A DNA stretch of 13,429 bases from Bacteroidia bacterium (GCA_030429325.1 JAUICT010000016.1:1-13429), one strand, 5' to 3'. Shown: positions 1 to 7,811, counted from the stretch's first letter. The notes: generated by a model not told the origin, from the sequence alone. A program made the numbers and translations.

Positions 1-1576
1 AGGAGTAAAAGCCGCTGAGGTATCAGCAATTTTGAAAAAACAGTTATCAGGTTTTGAGGCTACCGCTTCTTTGGATGAAGTAGGTACCGTATTGCAAGTG
101 GGTGATGGTATTGCCCGTGTTTACGGACTTTCCAATGCCCAGTACGGGGAGTTGGTAGAGTTTGATGGCGGTATGGAAGGTATCGTTTTGAACCTGGAAG
201 AAGATAACGTTGGTGTGGTTTTGTTGGGCCCATCCAAAGAGATTGTGGAAGGTGCTACCGTAAAACGTACACAACGTATCGCATCCATTAAAGTGGGTGA
301 AGGAATTGTTGGCCGTGTTGTGGACACCCTGGGGAATCCTATCGATGGAAAAGGACCTATCTCTGGAGAAACCTATGAGATGCCCTTGGAGCGAAAAGCC
401 CCTGGTGTAATCTATAGACAACCTGTAAACGAACCTTTGCAGACCGGTATCAAGGCGATTGATGCCATGATTCCAATTGGTCGTGGGCAAAGGGAGTTGG
501 TAATTGGTGATAAACAGACAGGAAAAACAACTGTTTGTATCGATACCATCCTAAATCAGAAAGAATTTTATGATGCCGGAGAGCCTGTATACTGTATCTA
601 TGTTGCTGTAGGGCAGAAAGCATCAACTGTGGCTGCCATCGCAAAGACTTTGGAAGATAAAGGTGCCTTGGCCTATACCACTATTGTTGCCGCCAACGCA
701 TCAGACCCTGCGCCTATGCAGGTATATGCTCCATTTGCTGGTGCAGCAATAGGTGAATACTTTAGGGATACAGGTCGTCCAGCTTTGATCATCTATGATG
801 ATTTGTCAAAACAAGCGGTTGCCTATCGTGAGGTATCCTTGTTGTTGCGTAGGCCTCCAGGTCGTGAGGCGTATCCTGGTGACGTATTCTATTTGCACTC
901 AAGATTGTTGGAACGTGCTGCAAAAGTGATTGCAGATGATGATATTGCAAAAGACATGAACGACCTTCCAGAGGTGTTGAAACCTGTGGTAAAAGGGGGC
1001 GGTTCATTGACCGCATTGCCAATTATTGAAACCCAAGCAGGTGACGTTTCCGCCTATATCCCAACCAACGTAATTTCCATTACCGATGGTCAGATATTCT
1101 TGGAACAAGATTTGTTCAACCAAGGTGTACGGCCCGCGATTAACGTAGGTATCTCCGTATCTCGTGTGGGTGGTTCCGCACAGATCAAATCCATGAAGAA
1201 AGTAGCAGGTACCTTGAAATTGGATCAAGCGCAGTTCCGTGAATTGGAAGCGTTTGCCAAGTTCGGTTCAGATTTGGATGCCGCTACCTTGAATGTAATT
1301 GAGAAAGGACGTAGAAACGTTGAAATCTTGAAACAAGGACAGAACGATCCATTTACAGTAGAAGATCAGGTGGCTATCATCTTTGCAGGTTCCAAGAACT
1401 TGTTGAGAGATGTTCCTGTGGAAAAGGTAAAAGAGTTTGAAAAAGATTTCTTGGAGTTTTTGAACGCCAAGCACAGAAATGTTTTGGATGCCCTTAAAGC
1501 TGGTAAATTAACCGATGAGGTTACCGATACATTGACAGCTGTTTGTAAGGATCTTTCAAGCAAGTATAAGGCATAA
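1..1576 (+). CDS. atpA: ATP synthase F1 subunit alpha (5' end outside window)
   Basis: This is the regulatory, nucleotide-binding alpha subunit of the F1 catalytic head of the F-type ATP synthase, on the cytoplasmic face of the inner membrane. The first complete codon is at position 2, and the reading frame is open to the left edge (GVKAAEVSAILKKQLSGFEA), which matches the family N-terminus. The true start is probably only a few bases upstream, giving about 526 residues, the normal length. The TTG at 32 is an internal leucine codon, not a start. The Walker A motif GDKQTGKT is encoded at 506-529. The alpha/beta signature PAINVGISVS is followed by RVGG, which carries the arginine finger. The C-terminal helical domain is complete, with the stop at 1574-1576. 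atpG follows after 99 bp that contain a palindromic repeat. Identification is secure. Confidence 0.98.
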   Translation, partial: GVKAAEVSAILKKQLSGFEATASLDEVGTVLQVGDGIARVYGLSNAQYGELVEFDGGMEGIVLNLEEDNVGVVLLGPSKEIVEGATVKRTQRIASIKVGEGIVGRVVDTLGNPIDGKGPISGETYEMPLERKAPGVIYRQPVNEPLQTGIKAIDAMIPIGRGQRELVIGDKQTGKTTVCIDTILNQKEFYDAGEPVYCIYVAVGQKASTVAAIAKTLEDKGALAYTTIVAANASDPAPMQVYAPFAGAAIGEYFRDTGRPALIIYDDLSKQAVAYREVSLLLRRPPGREAYPGDVFYLHSRLLERAAKVIADDDIAKDMNDLPEVLKPVVKGGGSLTALPIIETQAGDVSAYIPTNVISITDGQIFLEQDLFNQGVRPAINVGISVSRVGGSAQIKSMKKVAGTLKLDQAQFRELEAFAKFGSDLDAATLNVIEKGRRNVEILKQGQNDPFTVEDQVAIIFAGSKNLLRDVPVEKVKEFEKDFLEFLNAKHRNVLDALKAGKLTDEVTDTLTAVCKDLSSKYKA

Positions 1577-1580
1577 TAAT

Positions 1581-1666
1581 TGTCATTCCTGCAGTCACCC
1601 TGAGCGCAGTCGAAGGGCAGCAGGAATCAATAACCAAAAAGATTCCGCACCTAGTGCGGAATGACA
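1581..1666. repeat. Palindromic dispersed repeat between atpA and atpG
   Basis: Two adjacent hairpins fill the gap between atpA and atpG. The first has arms attcctgc (1585-1592) and gcaggaat (1620-1627), with a nested ccct/aggg pair inside; its core, ccctgagcgcagtcgaaggg, is a motif I recognise from many Bacteroidota intergenic repeats. The second has arms attccgcac (1642-1650) and gtgcggaat (1654-1662) with a 3-base loop. The whole element is bounded by tgtcattcc on the left and its exact reverse complement ggaatgaca on the right. No T-tract follows, so it is not a standard terminator. Related hairpins occur at 4579-4598 and inside the array at 9949-10632. It leaves only about ten bases before the likely atpG start. 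Confidence 0.85.
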
Positions 1667-1675
1667 ACAAAAGAT

Positions 1676-2533
1676 ATGGCGAATCTAAAGGAAATACGGA
1701 ATAGGATTTCATCCATCTCTTCAACGATGCAAATTACCAGTGCCATGAAAATGGTATCGGCCGCAAAGTTGAAAAAGGCTCAGGATGCCATTACGGCCAT
1801 GCGTCCTTATGCTGATAAGCTTACCGAATTGTTACAAGGATTAAGTGCAAGTTTGGAAGGGGATGCAGGAAGTAAGTTTGCCGCTGCAAGGCCGGTAAAC
1901 AAGGTTTTGGTGGTTGCAATCACATCCAACCGTGGCTTGTGTGGAGCATTTAACTCCAACATTATCAAACAAAGCAATAGCTTGGTGACCGACAAATATG
2001 CGAGCAAGCAGGTAGACTTTGTAACCATTGGCAAAAAAGGGAACGACATCCTCAGGAAAAAGAACACTATTGTGGCCAACCACAGTAATGTTTATGATGA
2101 TTTGACTTTTGACAATGTTGCTGAAATCGCAGATTTCTTGATGGAGCAATTTGCCTCTGGCAGTTATGACAAGATAGAATTGGTATACAACAAGTTCAAG
2201 AACGCTGCTACACAGATTGTAATGACCGAGCAGTTCCTACCTATTTCCGTTGAAGGGGATGCTCCGGTGGCTTCAGATTATATTTTTGAGCCCTCTAAGG
2301 CTGAAATCGTGGAGCAATTGATTCCAAAATCCTTGAAGACCCAGTTGTACAAGGCTATTCGCGATTCCTTTGCCAGTGAGCACGGTGCTCGTATGACAGC
2401 CATGCACAAGGCAACAGATAATGCAGGAGAGTTGAAAGCGCAATTGACGCTTACCTATAACAAAGCCCGCCAGGCAGCCATTACCAGCGAAATCCTTGAA
2501 ATTGTTGGTGGCGCGGAGGCATTGAACAATTAA
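1676..2533 (+). CDS. atpG: ATP synthase F1 subunit gamma
   Basis: This is the central rotor shaft of F1; it couples c-ring rotation to catalysis in the alpha3-beta3 head. It begins MANLKEIRNRISSISSTMQI, the conserved N-terminal coiled-coil helix, and ends with the family signature ITSEILEIVGGAEA in the C-terminal helix. I chose the ATG at 1676 (285 residues, family about 285-290) over the in-frame ATG at 1661. The upstream choice would add MTTKD, and its ATG lies inside the right arm of the palindromic repeat, so it looks accidental. There is no Shine-Dalgarno sequence, as is usual in Bacteroidota. A strong terminator follows, so this is the last gene of the operon; atpD and atpC are not next, which fits flavobacteria where they lie elsewhere. 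Confidence 0.97.
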   Translation: MANLKEIRNRISSISSTMQITSAMKMVSAAKLKKAQDAITAMRPYADKLTELLQGLSASLEGDAGSKFAAARPVNKVLVVAITSNRGLCGAFNSNIIKQSNSLVTDKYASKQVDFVTIGKKGNDILRKKNTIVANHSNVYDDLTFDNVAEIADFLMEQFASGSYDKIELVYNKFKNAATQIVMTEQFLPISVEGDAPVASDYIFEPSKAEIVEQLIPKSLKTQLYKAIRDSFASEHGARMTAMHKATDNAGELKAQLTLTYNKARQAAITSEILEIVGGAEALNN

Positions 2534-2577
2534 GTCGAAACAATGAACAACGAGACTTTATAAGAATCATATATAAG

Positions 2578-2600
2578 AGGCCGCTTAAAGCGGCCTTTTT
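2578..2600 (+). terminator. Rho-independent terminator of the ATP synthase operon
   Basis: A GC-rich perfect hairpin with arms aggccgct (2578-2585) and agcggcct (2589-2596), a 3-base loop, and a run of T through 2600. It lies 45 bases after the atpG stop and separates the ATP synthase genes from the downstream envelope gene run. Confidence 0.93.
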
Positions 2601-2683
2601 GTTTGGTCAATTTTGACCCCATTGGACTAAAGGGTTTTGTGTAACTTGTGACTTTATTTAAAAGGTTTTAAAGAACACACCTA

Positions 2684-4153
2684 TTGAACCCGTTAAAAAA
2701 GCTTTTTAAGCAGACTTTTATCTATGGCCTCGCCACAGTTTTGCCGAGGGTAATTTCCTTTCTACTGCTTCCCCTATATACCTCGGTCTTTGAAAATGCA
2801 TCAGGCTATGGTCAATACACCAATATTTATGCTTGGATTGCCATTTTCAACGTGTTTTTGGCCTATGGTATGGAGACCGCTTTTTTCCGGTTTTACCATA
2901 AGAGTGAGGATAAGGAAAAGGTAGTTTCCACCTCCCTTATCTCCCTGTTGGGGTCATCATTGCTGTTTTTGATAATGGCACTTTCGGTAAAAGAATGGCT
3001 GTCCGAAGTAACCAACATCAACCCTGATTATATAAAGTTCACGGCCTTTATTCTAGTTTTGGATGCCTTGGTCATTATCCCGTTTGCACTATTGAGGGCT
3101 CAAGAAAAGCCAATGCGGTATGCGGTATTAAAAACCATCAATGTGGTCATCAACTTGGTTTTCAATGTCTTTTTCCTGCTGATTTTGCCCCAAATGGCCC
3201 AAGAAACGGAAAGTGGGTTCTACCATTCTATTTACAAAACAGATTGGGAAATCCATTATGTGCTGATTTCGAATGTTATAGCAAGCGGGGTTACACTGTT
3301 GATTCTATTCCCCACATATATTAAGGTTCCCTATACGTTTGATACACATCTTTGGAAAAAGATGTTAAAATATGCTGGTCCAGTAATGCTGGCCGGAGTG
3401 GCATTTACCATCAATGAAGTATTCGATAAGATTTTACTCACCGAAATGTTGCCCCAGGACATCGCCGAGGCCGAAGTAGGGAAATATAGTGCATGCTATA
3501 AATTGGCTTTGTTCATGACCTTGTTCGGTACAGCTTTCCGGATGGGTGTAGAGCCTTTTTTCTTCAGTCATGCCAAATCGGAAAAACCCCAACGGACCTA
3601 TGCACAGATTACCAATTACTTTGTAATTCTGGGCAGCATTATTCTACTGGGGGTCATTGTTTTTGTAGACGTGTTGGCCAAGATTCTAATCGGCAATGCA
3701 ATTTATCGAGAAGCCTTAAATGTTGTGCCCATTATCCTGCTGGGAAGTTTTTGTTTGGGAATCTATCACAACCTCTCTGTTTGGTACAAGGTCACGGACC
3801 AGACCAAGTTTGGGGCCTATATTTCGTCCATTGGAGCTTTGGTCACTTTAATCATAAACGTTGCATTGATTCCAAAAATGGGATATATGGCATCAGCCTG
3901 GGCCACATTGGCAGCATATGGTAGTATGATGCTCCTGTCGTATTTCTTTGGAAGAAAATACTACCCCGTACCTTACAATATGCGTAAAATAATCTTCTAT
4001 CTTTCGGTTTCACTTCTGTTTTCCATCCTCTCGTTCTATGTTTTTAATAGAAATTTAATAGCCGGTAGCCTTCTTCTTTTGTTATTTTTGATGTTGATTT
4101 ATAGAATGGAAGGAGATAATCTAAGAAGCATATTTTTAAAGCGTGAAAATTAA
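2684..4153 (+). CDS. Polysaccharide/oligosaccharide flippase (MOP superfamily, Wzx-like)
   Basis: An inner-membrane exporter, 489 residues, with roughly 12-14 hydrophobic segments spread over the whole length and short charged loops. The N-terminus (LFKQTFIYGLATVLPR followed by ISFLLLPLYT) is typical of Bacteroidota polysaccharide biosynthesis proteins of the MATE/MVF (MOP) superfamily, which move lipid-linked sugars across the inner membrane. The start is a TTG at 2684: an in-frame stop at 2669-2671 leaves no other initiation codon upstream, and the first residues MNPLKKLFKQ fit the family. Its end overlaps dut by 11 bases. The downstream sugar nucleotidyltransferase supports a role in surface glycan or cell-wall precursor export. 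The cargo cannot be read from sequence, and a lipid II flippase role is not excluded. Confidence 0.87.
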   Translation: MNPLKKLFKQTFIYGLATVLPRVISFLLLPLYTSVFENASGYGQYTNIYAWIAIFNVFLAYGMETAFFRFYHKSEDKEKVVSTSLISLLGSSLLFLIMALSVKEWLSEVTNINPDYIKFTAFILVLDALVIIPFALLRAQEKPMRYAVLKTINVVINLVFNVFFLLILPQMAQETESGFYHSIYKTDWEIHYVLISNVIASGVTLLILFPTYIKVPYTFDTHLWKKMLKYAGPVMLAGVAFTINEVFDKILLTEMLPQDIAEAEVGKYSACYKLALFMTLFGTAFRMGVEPFFFSHAKSEKPQRTYAQITNYFVILGSIILLGVIVFVDVLAKILIGNAIYREALNVVPIILLGSFCLGIYHNLSVWYKVTDQTKFGAYISSIGALVTLIINVALIPKMGYMASAWATLAAYGSMMLLSYFFGRKYYPVPYNMRKIIFYLSVSLLFSILSFYVFNRNLIAGSLLLLLFLMLIYRMEGDNLRSIFLKREN

Positions 4154-4577
4154 GGTAATCAACAAGTCAAGTCATAAACTGCCCCATTACGAAACATTGG
4201 CCTCCGCAGGGATGGATTTAAGGGCAAACCTAGAAGAATCAATCACACTAAAACCTTTGGAAAGAGCTGTTGTGCCCACGGGAATCTTTATGGAACTTCC
4301 TGTAGGGTATGAAGCCCAAGTAAGGCCCCGTAGTGGTTTGGCGGCCAAAAAGGGAATATCTGTCTTGAATGCCCCAGGAACCATTGACGCGGATTACCGT
4401 GGAGAAGTGGGGGTAATTTTGGTGAACCTGTCCTCTGAGGAGTTTGTTGTTGAAAATGGCGAACGGATTGCCCAAATGGTATTGGCAAAGCATGAACGAG
4501 CTGAATGGATGGAAGTTGATTCTCTTTCGGAAACCGATAGAGGAGCTGGTGGGTTTGGAAGCACAGGCACTAAGTAA
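4143..4577 (+). CDS. dut: dUTP diphosphatase (trimeric dUTPase)
   Basis: Hydrolyses dUTP to dUMP and pyrophosphate, keeping uracil out of DNA and supplying dUMP for thymidylate synthesis. All five motifs of the trimeric family are intact in 144 residues: I AGMDLRA (22-28, with the metal-site aspartate at 25), II RPRSGLA (61-67), III from N76 to G87 with the catalytic aspartate in TIDADY (80-85), IV GERIAQM (106-112), and V RGAGGFGSTG (133-142), the phosphate-binding tail. The start is GTG at 4143, inside the last codons of the flippase gene (11-base overlap, different frame), suggesting coupled translation. The length matches bacterial Dut at 145-152 residues. Confidence 0.97.
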   Translation: MKIKVINKSSHKLPHYETLASAGMDLRANLEESITLKPLERAVVPTGIFMELPVGYEAQVRPRSGLAAKKGISVLNAPGTIDADYRGEVGVILVNLSSEEFVVENGERIAQMVLAKHERAEWMEVDSLSETDRGAGGFGSTGTK

Positions 4578-4578
4578 A

Positions 4579-4598
4579 ATTCCTGTGAAGGCAGGAAT
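4579..4598. repeat. Short palindrome after dut (attcctg...caggaat family)
   Basis: Arms attcctg (4579-4585) and caggaat (4592-4598) with a 6-base loop, starting directly after the dut stop. The arms match the outer arms of the first hairpin in the atpA-atpG element (1585-1627), so both belong to one dispersed family. There is only a weak T-run after it (cttt), so a terminator function is doubtful. Confidence 0.7.
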
Positions 4599-4660
4599 CT
4601 TTAAGAGCAAGGTCAAGAAGTTTAACTAAAATAGAAAATTGCACAACCTCTGTTCAATGT

Positions 4661-4957
4661 ATGAAAGAGTGGAATGTTTATATCATGTGCAATCGACCAG
4701 ACGGGACGCTTTATATTGGCATTACAGATAATCTTGAAGAGCGGGTAAAAGAGCATAAGTTAAAAGTTTATCCACAATCATTTACAGCAAAATATAATTG
4801 CGATAAGTTGGTTTATTTTGAAGAGTTTGAAAATGGGGAAAAGGCTGTAAAGCGCGAAAGGCAAATGAAGAAATGGAAAAGAGAATGGAAAATCAATTTG
4901 ATAAAGGAATTTAACCCGAATTGGATAGACATTAGCCTTAATTGGAAATTGAATTAA
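4661..4957 (+). CDS. Small GIY-YIG nuclease family protein
   Basis: A 98-residue single-domain protein of the UvrC/YhbQ-like GIY-YIG group. The two motif halves are VYI at 6-8 and YIG at 18-20, followed by the conserved arginine R28 in LEERVKEH and a basic helix KAVKRERQMKKW (61-72) whose E66 is the likely metal-binding acid. The family cuts or nicks DNA; the substrate of these small stand-alone versions is generally unknown. The ATG at 4661 places the motif at the usual distance from the N-terminus. GC content by hand count is about 33% (99 of 297 bases), against roughly 45-50% in samples of dut. It lies between palindromes at 4579-4598 and 5018-5035 in an otherwise close-packed run of genes, which suggests an inserted accessory gene. 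Confidence 0.88.
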   Translation: MKEWNVYIMCNRPDGTLYIGITDNLEERVKEHKLKVYPQSFTAKYNCDKLVYFEEFENGEKAVKRERQMKKWKREWKINLIKEFNPNWIDISLNWKLN

Positions 4958-5017
4958 AATAAGTTTAGATAAACCGTTGCATCGAGAAACAAACAAAGTT
5001 TAACAATAAAAGTGAGA

Positions 5018-5035
5018 CACCTGCCTGCGCAGGTG
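5018..5035. repeat. Palindrome just upstream of the nucleotidyltransferase start
   Basis: Perfect inverted repeat with arms cacctgc (5018-5024) and gcaggtg (5029-5035) and a 4-base loop. The right arm contains aggtg, a Shine-Dalgarno-like stretch 7 bases before the ATG at 5043. It may be the right-hand flank of the inserted GIY-YIG segment, or a translational control hairpin. No T-tract follows. Confidence 0.65.
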
Positions 5036-5042
5036 AGTGAAT

Positions 5043-6059
5043 ATGAAAATAATCGTACCTATGGCGGGAAGAGGTTCCCGACTGAGACCACACACATTAA
5101 CTGTACCAAAACCATTGATTCCAGTAGCGGGAAAACCTATAGTGCATCGCTTGGTGAGTGATATTGCCAAAGTACTGGGCGAACCTATCGAGGAAGTTGC
5201 CTTTATTTTGGGAGACCCTGCTTTTTTTGGGGATGATGTAGTGCAGAGCTTAATGGAACTTGCCAAAGAATTGGGAGCAAAAGGGTCTATTTACCGACAA
5301 GATCAGCCTTTGGGAACCGGCCACGCCATAATGAGTGCCAAGGAATCCTTGAGTGGTCCAGCGGTCATTGCCTATGCAGATACCCTTATCCGTGCCGATT
5401 TTGACCTGGATAAAACAGCAGACAGCGTTATCTGGGTGAAACAAGTGGAGAGCCCTGAAGCTTTTGGAGTGGTTAAATTGAGTGAGGACAACCACATTGT
5501 GGAATTGGTGGAAAAACCCCAAGAGTTTGTATCCGATTTGGCGGTGATAGGCATCTATTATTTTAAAGATGTGGCCGTATTGAAAAACGAGCTACAGCAT
5601 GTATTGGATAACTATATCACCAATGGTGGTGAGTACCAAATCAACGATGGTATCAAGCGCATGATGGAAAAGGGAATGAAATTTGTGCCAGGACAAGTGG
5701 ATGAATGGATGGACTGCGGCAACAAGAATGTGACCGTAGAGACCAATCAGCGCATGTTGGGCTTTTTGGCAAAAGATGGTGAAAAATTGATAGCCAATTC
5801 AGTGAAAACTGAAAACGCTAATATTATAGAACCCTGCTTTATTGGTGATAATGTGGTGCTCAAAAACACTACGGTAGGTCCTTTTGTATCAGTTGGGGCG
5901 AACACAGTTTTGGAAAATTCAACCATTAAGAATAGCCTCATTCAGAACAATAGCAAAATATCCAATGCCAATTTGGACAATGCCATGATTGGCAATTATG
6001 TGGTTTTTAATGGTAACTTTGAGGCAATAAGTATAGGGGATTATTCCGTTATGGAGTAA
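5043..6059 (+). CDS. Sugar-phosphate nucleotidyltransferase with left-handed beta-helix tail
   Basis: Predicted to make a nucleotide-activated sugar from a sugar 1-phosphate and an NTP in the cytoplasm, for glycan or cell-envelope synthesis. The N-terminal two-thirds is a nucleotidyltransferase domain: AGRGSRLRP (8-16) is the GxGxR nucleotide loop, PKPLIP (22-27) carries the conserved lysine, GTGHA (91-95), YADT (111-114) with the metal-binding aspartate, and EKP (157-159). Residues about 258-335 form imperfect hexapeptide repeats (IGDNVV, VGANTV, IGNYVV), a short beta-helix too small to be a full GlmU acetyltransferase domain. I chose ATG 5043 (338 residues) over the in-frame GTG at 5037, because MKIIVPMAG is the usual family start. 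It resembles RmlA or UTP-glucose enzymes, but the sugar cannot be assigned. Confidence 0.9.
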   Translation: MKIIVPMAGRGSRLRPHTLTVPKPLIPVAGKPIVHRLVSDIAKVLGEPIEEVAFILGDPAFFGDDVVQSLMELAKELGAKGSIYRQDQPLGTGHAIMSAKESLSGPAVIAYADTLIRADFDLDKTADSVIWVKQVESPEAFGVVKLSEDNHIVELVEKPQEFVSDLAVIGIYYFKDVAVLKNELQHVLDNYITNGGEYQINDGIKRMMEKGMKFVPGQVDEWMDCGNKNVTVETNQRMLGFLAKDGEKLIANSVKTENANIIEPCFIGDNVVLKNTTVGPFVSVGANTVLENSTIKNSLIQNNSKISNANLDNAMIGNYVVFNGNFEAISIGDYSVME

Positions 6060-6096
6060 AGACACTTTTTTTGATTTCGATGGGGACTTGAATGTT

Positions 6097-7023
6097 ATGG
6101 ATAGAATCGTTCTTTTATGGATATGTTTGGCAGTGTCCACAATGACATGGAGCACAGGCCATGCCCAAGAAGAGCAAGAAAGTTCCGAAGTCTATCTGGA
6201 GGAATACACCGATGAGTTCCAAGAAAGCTTTTTTGAGGCCCTCAAACAAAAAGGGATTCAGAATTATGACAGGGCAATTGACTTGTTCCTAAAGTGTAAA
6301 CAATTGGACCCTACAAACAGCGTGGTGGATTATGAGCTGGCCAAAGCCTATTTGTTGGACAAACAATACATTCTAGCTCAAGAATATGCCATTAGGGCTC
6401 TAAATGCCGAGCCTACGGACTTTTGGTATTTGGACAATCTGCTCAGTATTCTGGAAAAACAAGGAGTGCCATGGGATAATGTAAAAGAGCAAATCCCCTA
6501 TTCCAACGGACAGCTAAAACAAAATCTGGCCCTGGGGTATTTCAAAAAGCAGAAGTATCAGGATGCCTTGAATATACTCAAAGAGCTCGGGAATTCAACT
6601 TTTGCGACGAATCTGACCTCTAAGATCAAAGACTCCTTGGAGCATGGGAAGAAAGAAGCGGAAACTGTTGTTACCAGAAATGCGCCCCAAACAAATGAGG
6701 ACGATCCAGTAGCTCGATATCGAGGTCAGATTGACGATTTGCTGGCAGATACCAACTATAAAGAAGCATTGGCCATTTCCAAAGAAGCTTTGGATGCGTA
6801 TCCTTTGCAGCCTTATTTTTATTACGCTTATGGGGCTGCACTGAACAATACATCAAACGCTAACAAGGCCATTGAAGTCTTGGAGAGCGGATTGGATTAT
6901 TTGTTGGATGATACGGATGCTTTGGCAAACCTTTTGTATAAAGAATTGTCTAAAGCATATACCAGTATAGGTAACACCTCAAAGGCAAATGAATATTTGA
7001 ACAAGATTAAATCCGGACTATGA
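6097..7023 (+). CDS. Secreted tetratricopeptide-repeat protein
   Basis: A 308-residue exported scaffold protein. Residues 1-23 look like a Sec signal peptide (hydrophobic IVLLWICLAV, cleavage likely after GHA, before QEEQ). The mature part has helical TPR units at about 43-76 (ALKQKGIQNYDRAIDLFLKC), 77-108 and 142-165, then a Q/E/D-rich linker near 185-210, then further units at about 210-305 (YKEALAISKEALDAYP and later). TPRs bind other proteins; no catalytic motif is seen. ATG 6097 is preferred to the in-frame TTG at 6088, since it gives a more standard signal peptide. The stop overlaps the next start in ATGA (7020-7023), so translation is probably coupled to the DUF4292 lipoprotein. Confidence 0.88.
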   Translation: MDRIVLLWICLAVSTMTWSTGHAQEEQESSEVYLEEYTDEFQESFFEALKQKGIQNYDRAIDLFLKCKQLDPTNSVVDYELAKAYLLDKQYILAQEYAIRALNAEPTDFWYLDNLLSILEKQGVPWDNVKEQIPYSNGQLKQNLALGYFKKQKYQDALNILKELGNSTFATNLTSKIKDSLEHGKKEAETVVTRNAPQTNEDDPVARYRGQIDDLLADTNYKEALAISKEALDAYPLQPYFYYAYGAALNNTSNANKAIEVLESGLDYLLDDTDALANLLYKELSKAYTSIGNTSKANEYLNKIKSGL

Positions 7024-7811
7024 GGATTCAAATAAAGGACATATACAAGAATAGGGCAGTGATTTTATTGTTGTCCATGGCTGTGCTTGGGACTTCTTGT
7101 AAAGGCACCAAGTCGGTCACGGGAGGCGAGGTGGATTCCCGAATGTCCGCAAAAAATATTATTGACAACCATTATAGCCATCAACCCAAGTTCAAAACCT
7201 TGAGCGGACGGGTCAAGATAGATTATTCCAACGGTGATGAGACCCAAGGAGTAAACGTAAGCCTGCGGATGGAAAAGGACAAGGTAATTTGGATGAGTGC
7301 TCCATTGGGGGTGGTTAAGGCCCATATCACACCAGAGAAAGTGTCTTTTTACAACAAGTTGGATAATGAGTACTTTGATGGGGATTTCAGTTATTTAAGT
7401 GACCTATTGGGAACCGATTTGGATTTTGATAAAGTCCAGAACCTATTGCTGGGCAATGCCGTATTGGATTTAAGAAAGGAAAAGTTTACCTCTGCTGTAA
7501 GTGGGGCGAACTACGAACTGAAACCGAGAAAGGCAAGGGAGCTGTTCAAGATCTTGCTGCAATTGGAGCCCAAAAACTTTAAGATTGCTTCACAAGAAAT
7601 ATCACAGCCGGAAAAATCAAGACAACTCCACATAAAATATACTTATCAGGATATTTCAGGAAACATATTGCCCGAAGACATTAAGATTGTGGCGGCCGAA
7701 GCTAAGGATAAAACAACCATAGACTTGAATTTTAGGAATCTGGAATTGAACAAACCCATGAATTTTCCGTACAAAGTCCCCAAAGGCTATGATAAAATTA
7801 CATTAAAGTAA
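7020..7811 (+). CDS. DUF4292 outer-membrane lipoprotein (LolA/LolB-like fold)
   Basis: A 263-residue predicted lipoprotein. The N-terminus has a hydrophobic stretch AVILLLSMAVLGTS ending at C27, a relaxed Bacteroidota lipobox (GTSC followed by KGTK). The mature chain is rich in beta strands, with the family pattern LSGRVKIDY followed later by KVIWMSAPLGVVKAHIT and, at the end, PMNFPYKVPKGYDKI. I recognise this as the DUF4292 family, which resembles the LolA/LolB lipoprotein-carrier fold; a role in placing lipoproteins at the outer membrane is inference from that resemblance. The start ATG overlaps the stop of the TPR gene by 4 bases, and the EnvC-like gene begins one base after its stop, so the three genes form one translational unit. 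Confidence 0.86.
   Translation: MRIQIKDIYKNRAVILLLSMAVLGTSCKGTKSVTGGEVDSRMSAKNIIDNHYSHQPKFKTLSGRVKIDYSNGDETQGVNVSLRMEKDKVIWMSAPLGVVKAHITPEKVSFYNKLDNEYFDGDFSYLSDLLGTDLDFDKVQNLLLGNAVLDLRKEKFTSAVSGANYELKPRKARELFKILLQLEPKNFKIASQEISQPEKSRQLHIKYTYQDISGNILPEDIKIVAAEAKDKTTIDLNFRNLELNKPMNFPYKVPKGYDKITLK

Noticed and set aside
32..34. TTG as the atpA start
   Set aside because: The frame stays open to the left edge and encodes the conserved N-terminal residues (AAEVSAILKK), so this codon is internal.
47..490. Antisense 147-codon open frame opposite atpA
   Set aside because: A shadow of a highly conserved gene; composition follows atpA codons and no motif is visible.
1661..1675. Upstream atpG start adding MTTKD
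   Set aside because: The ATG is part of the palindromic repeat arm; the family consistently starts at MANLKEI (1676). Kept only as a testable alternative.
2634..2670. Promoter upstream of the flippase gene (TTTG at 2636-2639 with TA about 19 bases on)
   Set aside because: The -7 element reads TAAAAGGT, which does not match TAnnTTTG; too weak to annotate.
4444..4629. Open frame overlapping the dut end and the following palindrome
   Set aside because: An alternative frame of dut whose tail reads through the repeat; no independent support.
5037..5042. GTG start for the nucleotidyltransferase
   Set aside because: It adds only two residues before the conserved MKIIVPMAG start and lies right against the hairpin.
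6088..6096. TTG start for the TPR protein
   Set aside because: ATG nine bases later gives a standard signal peptide; the TTG adds only MNV.
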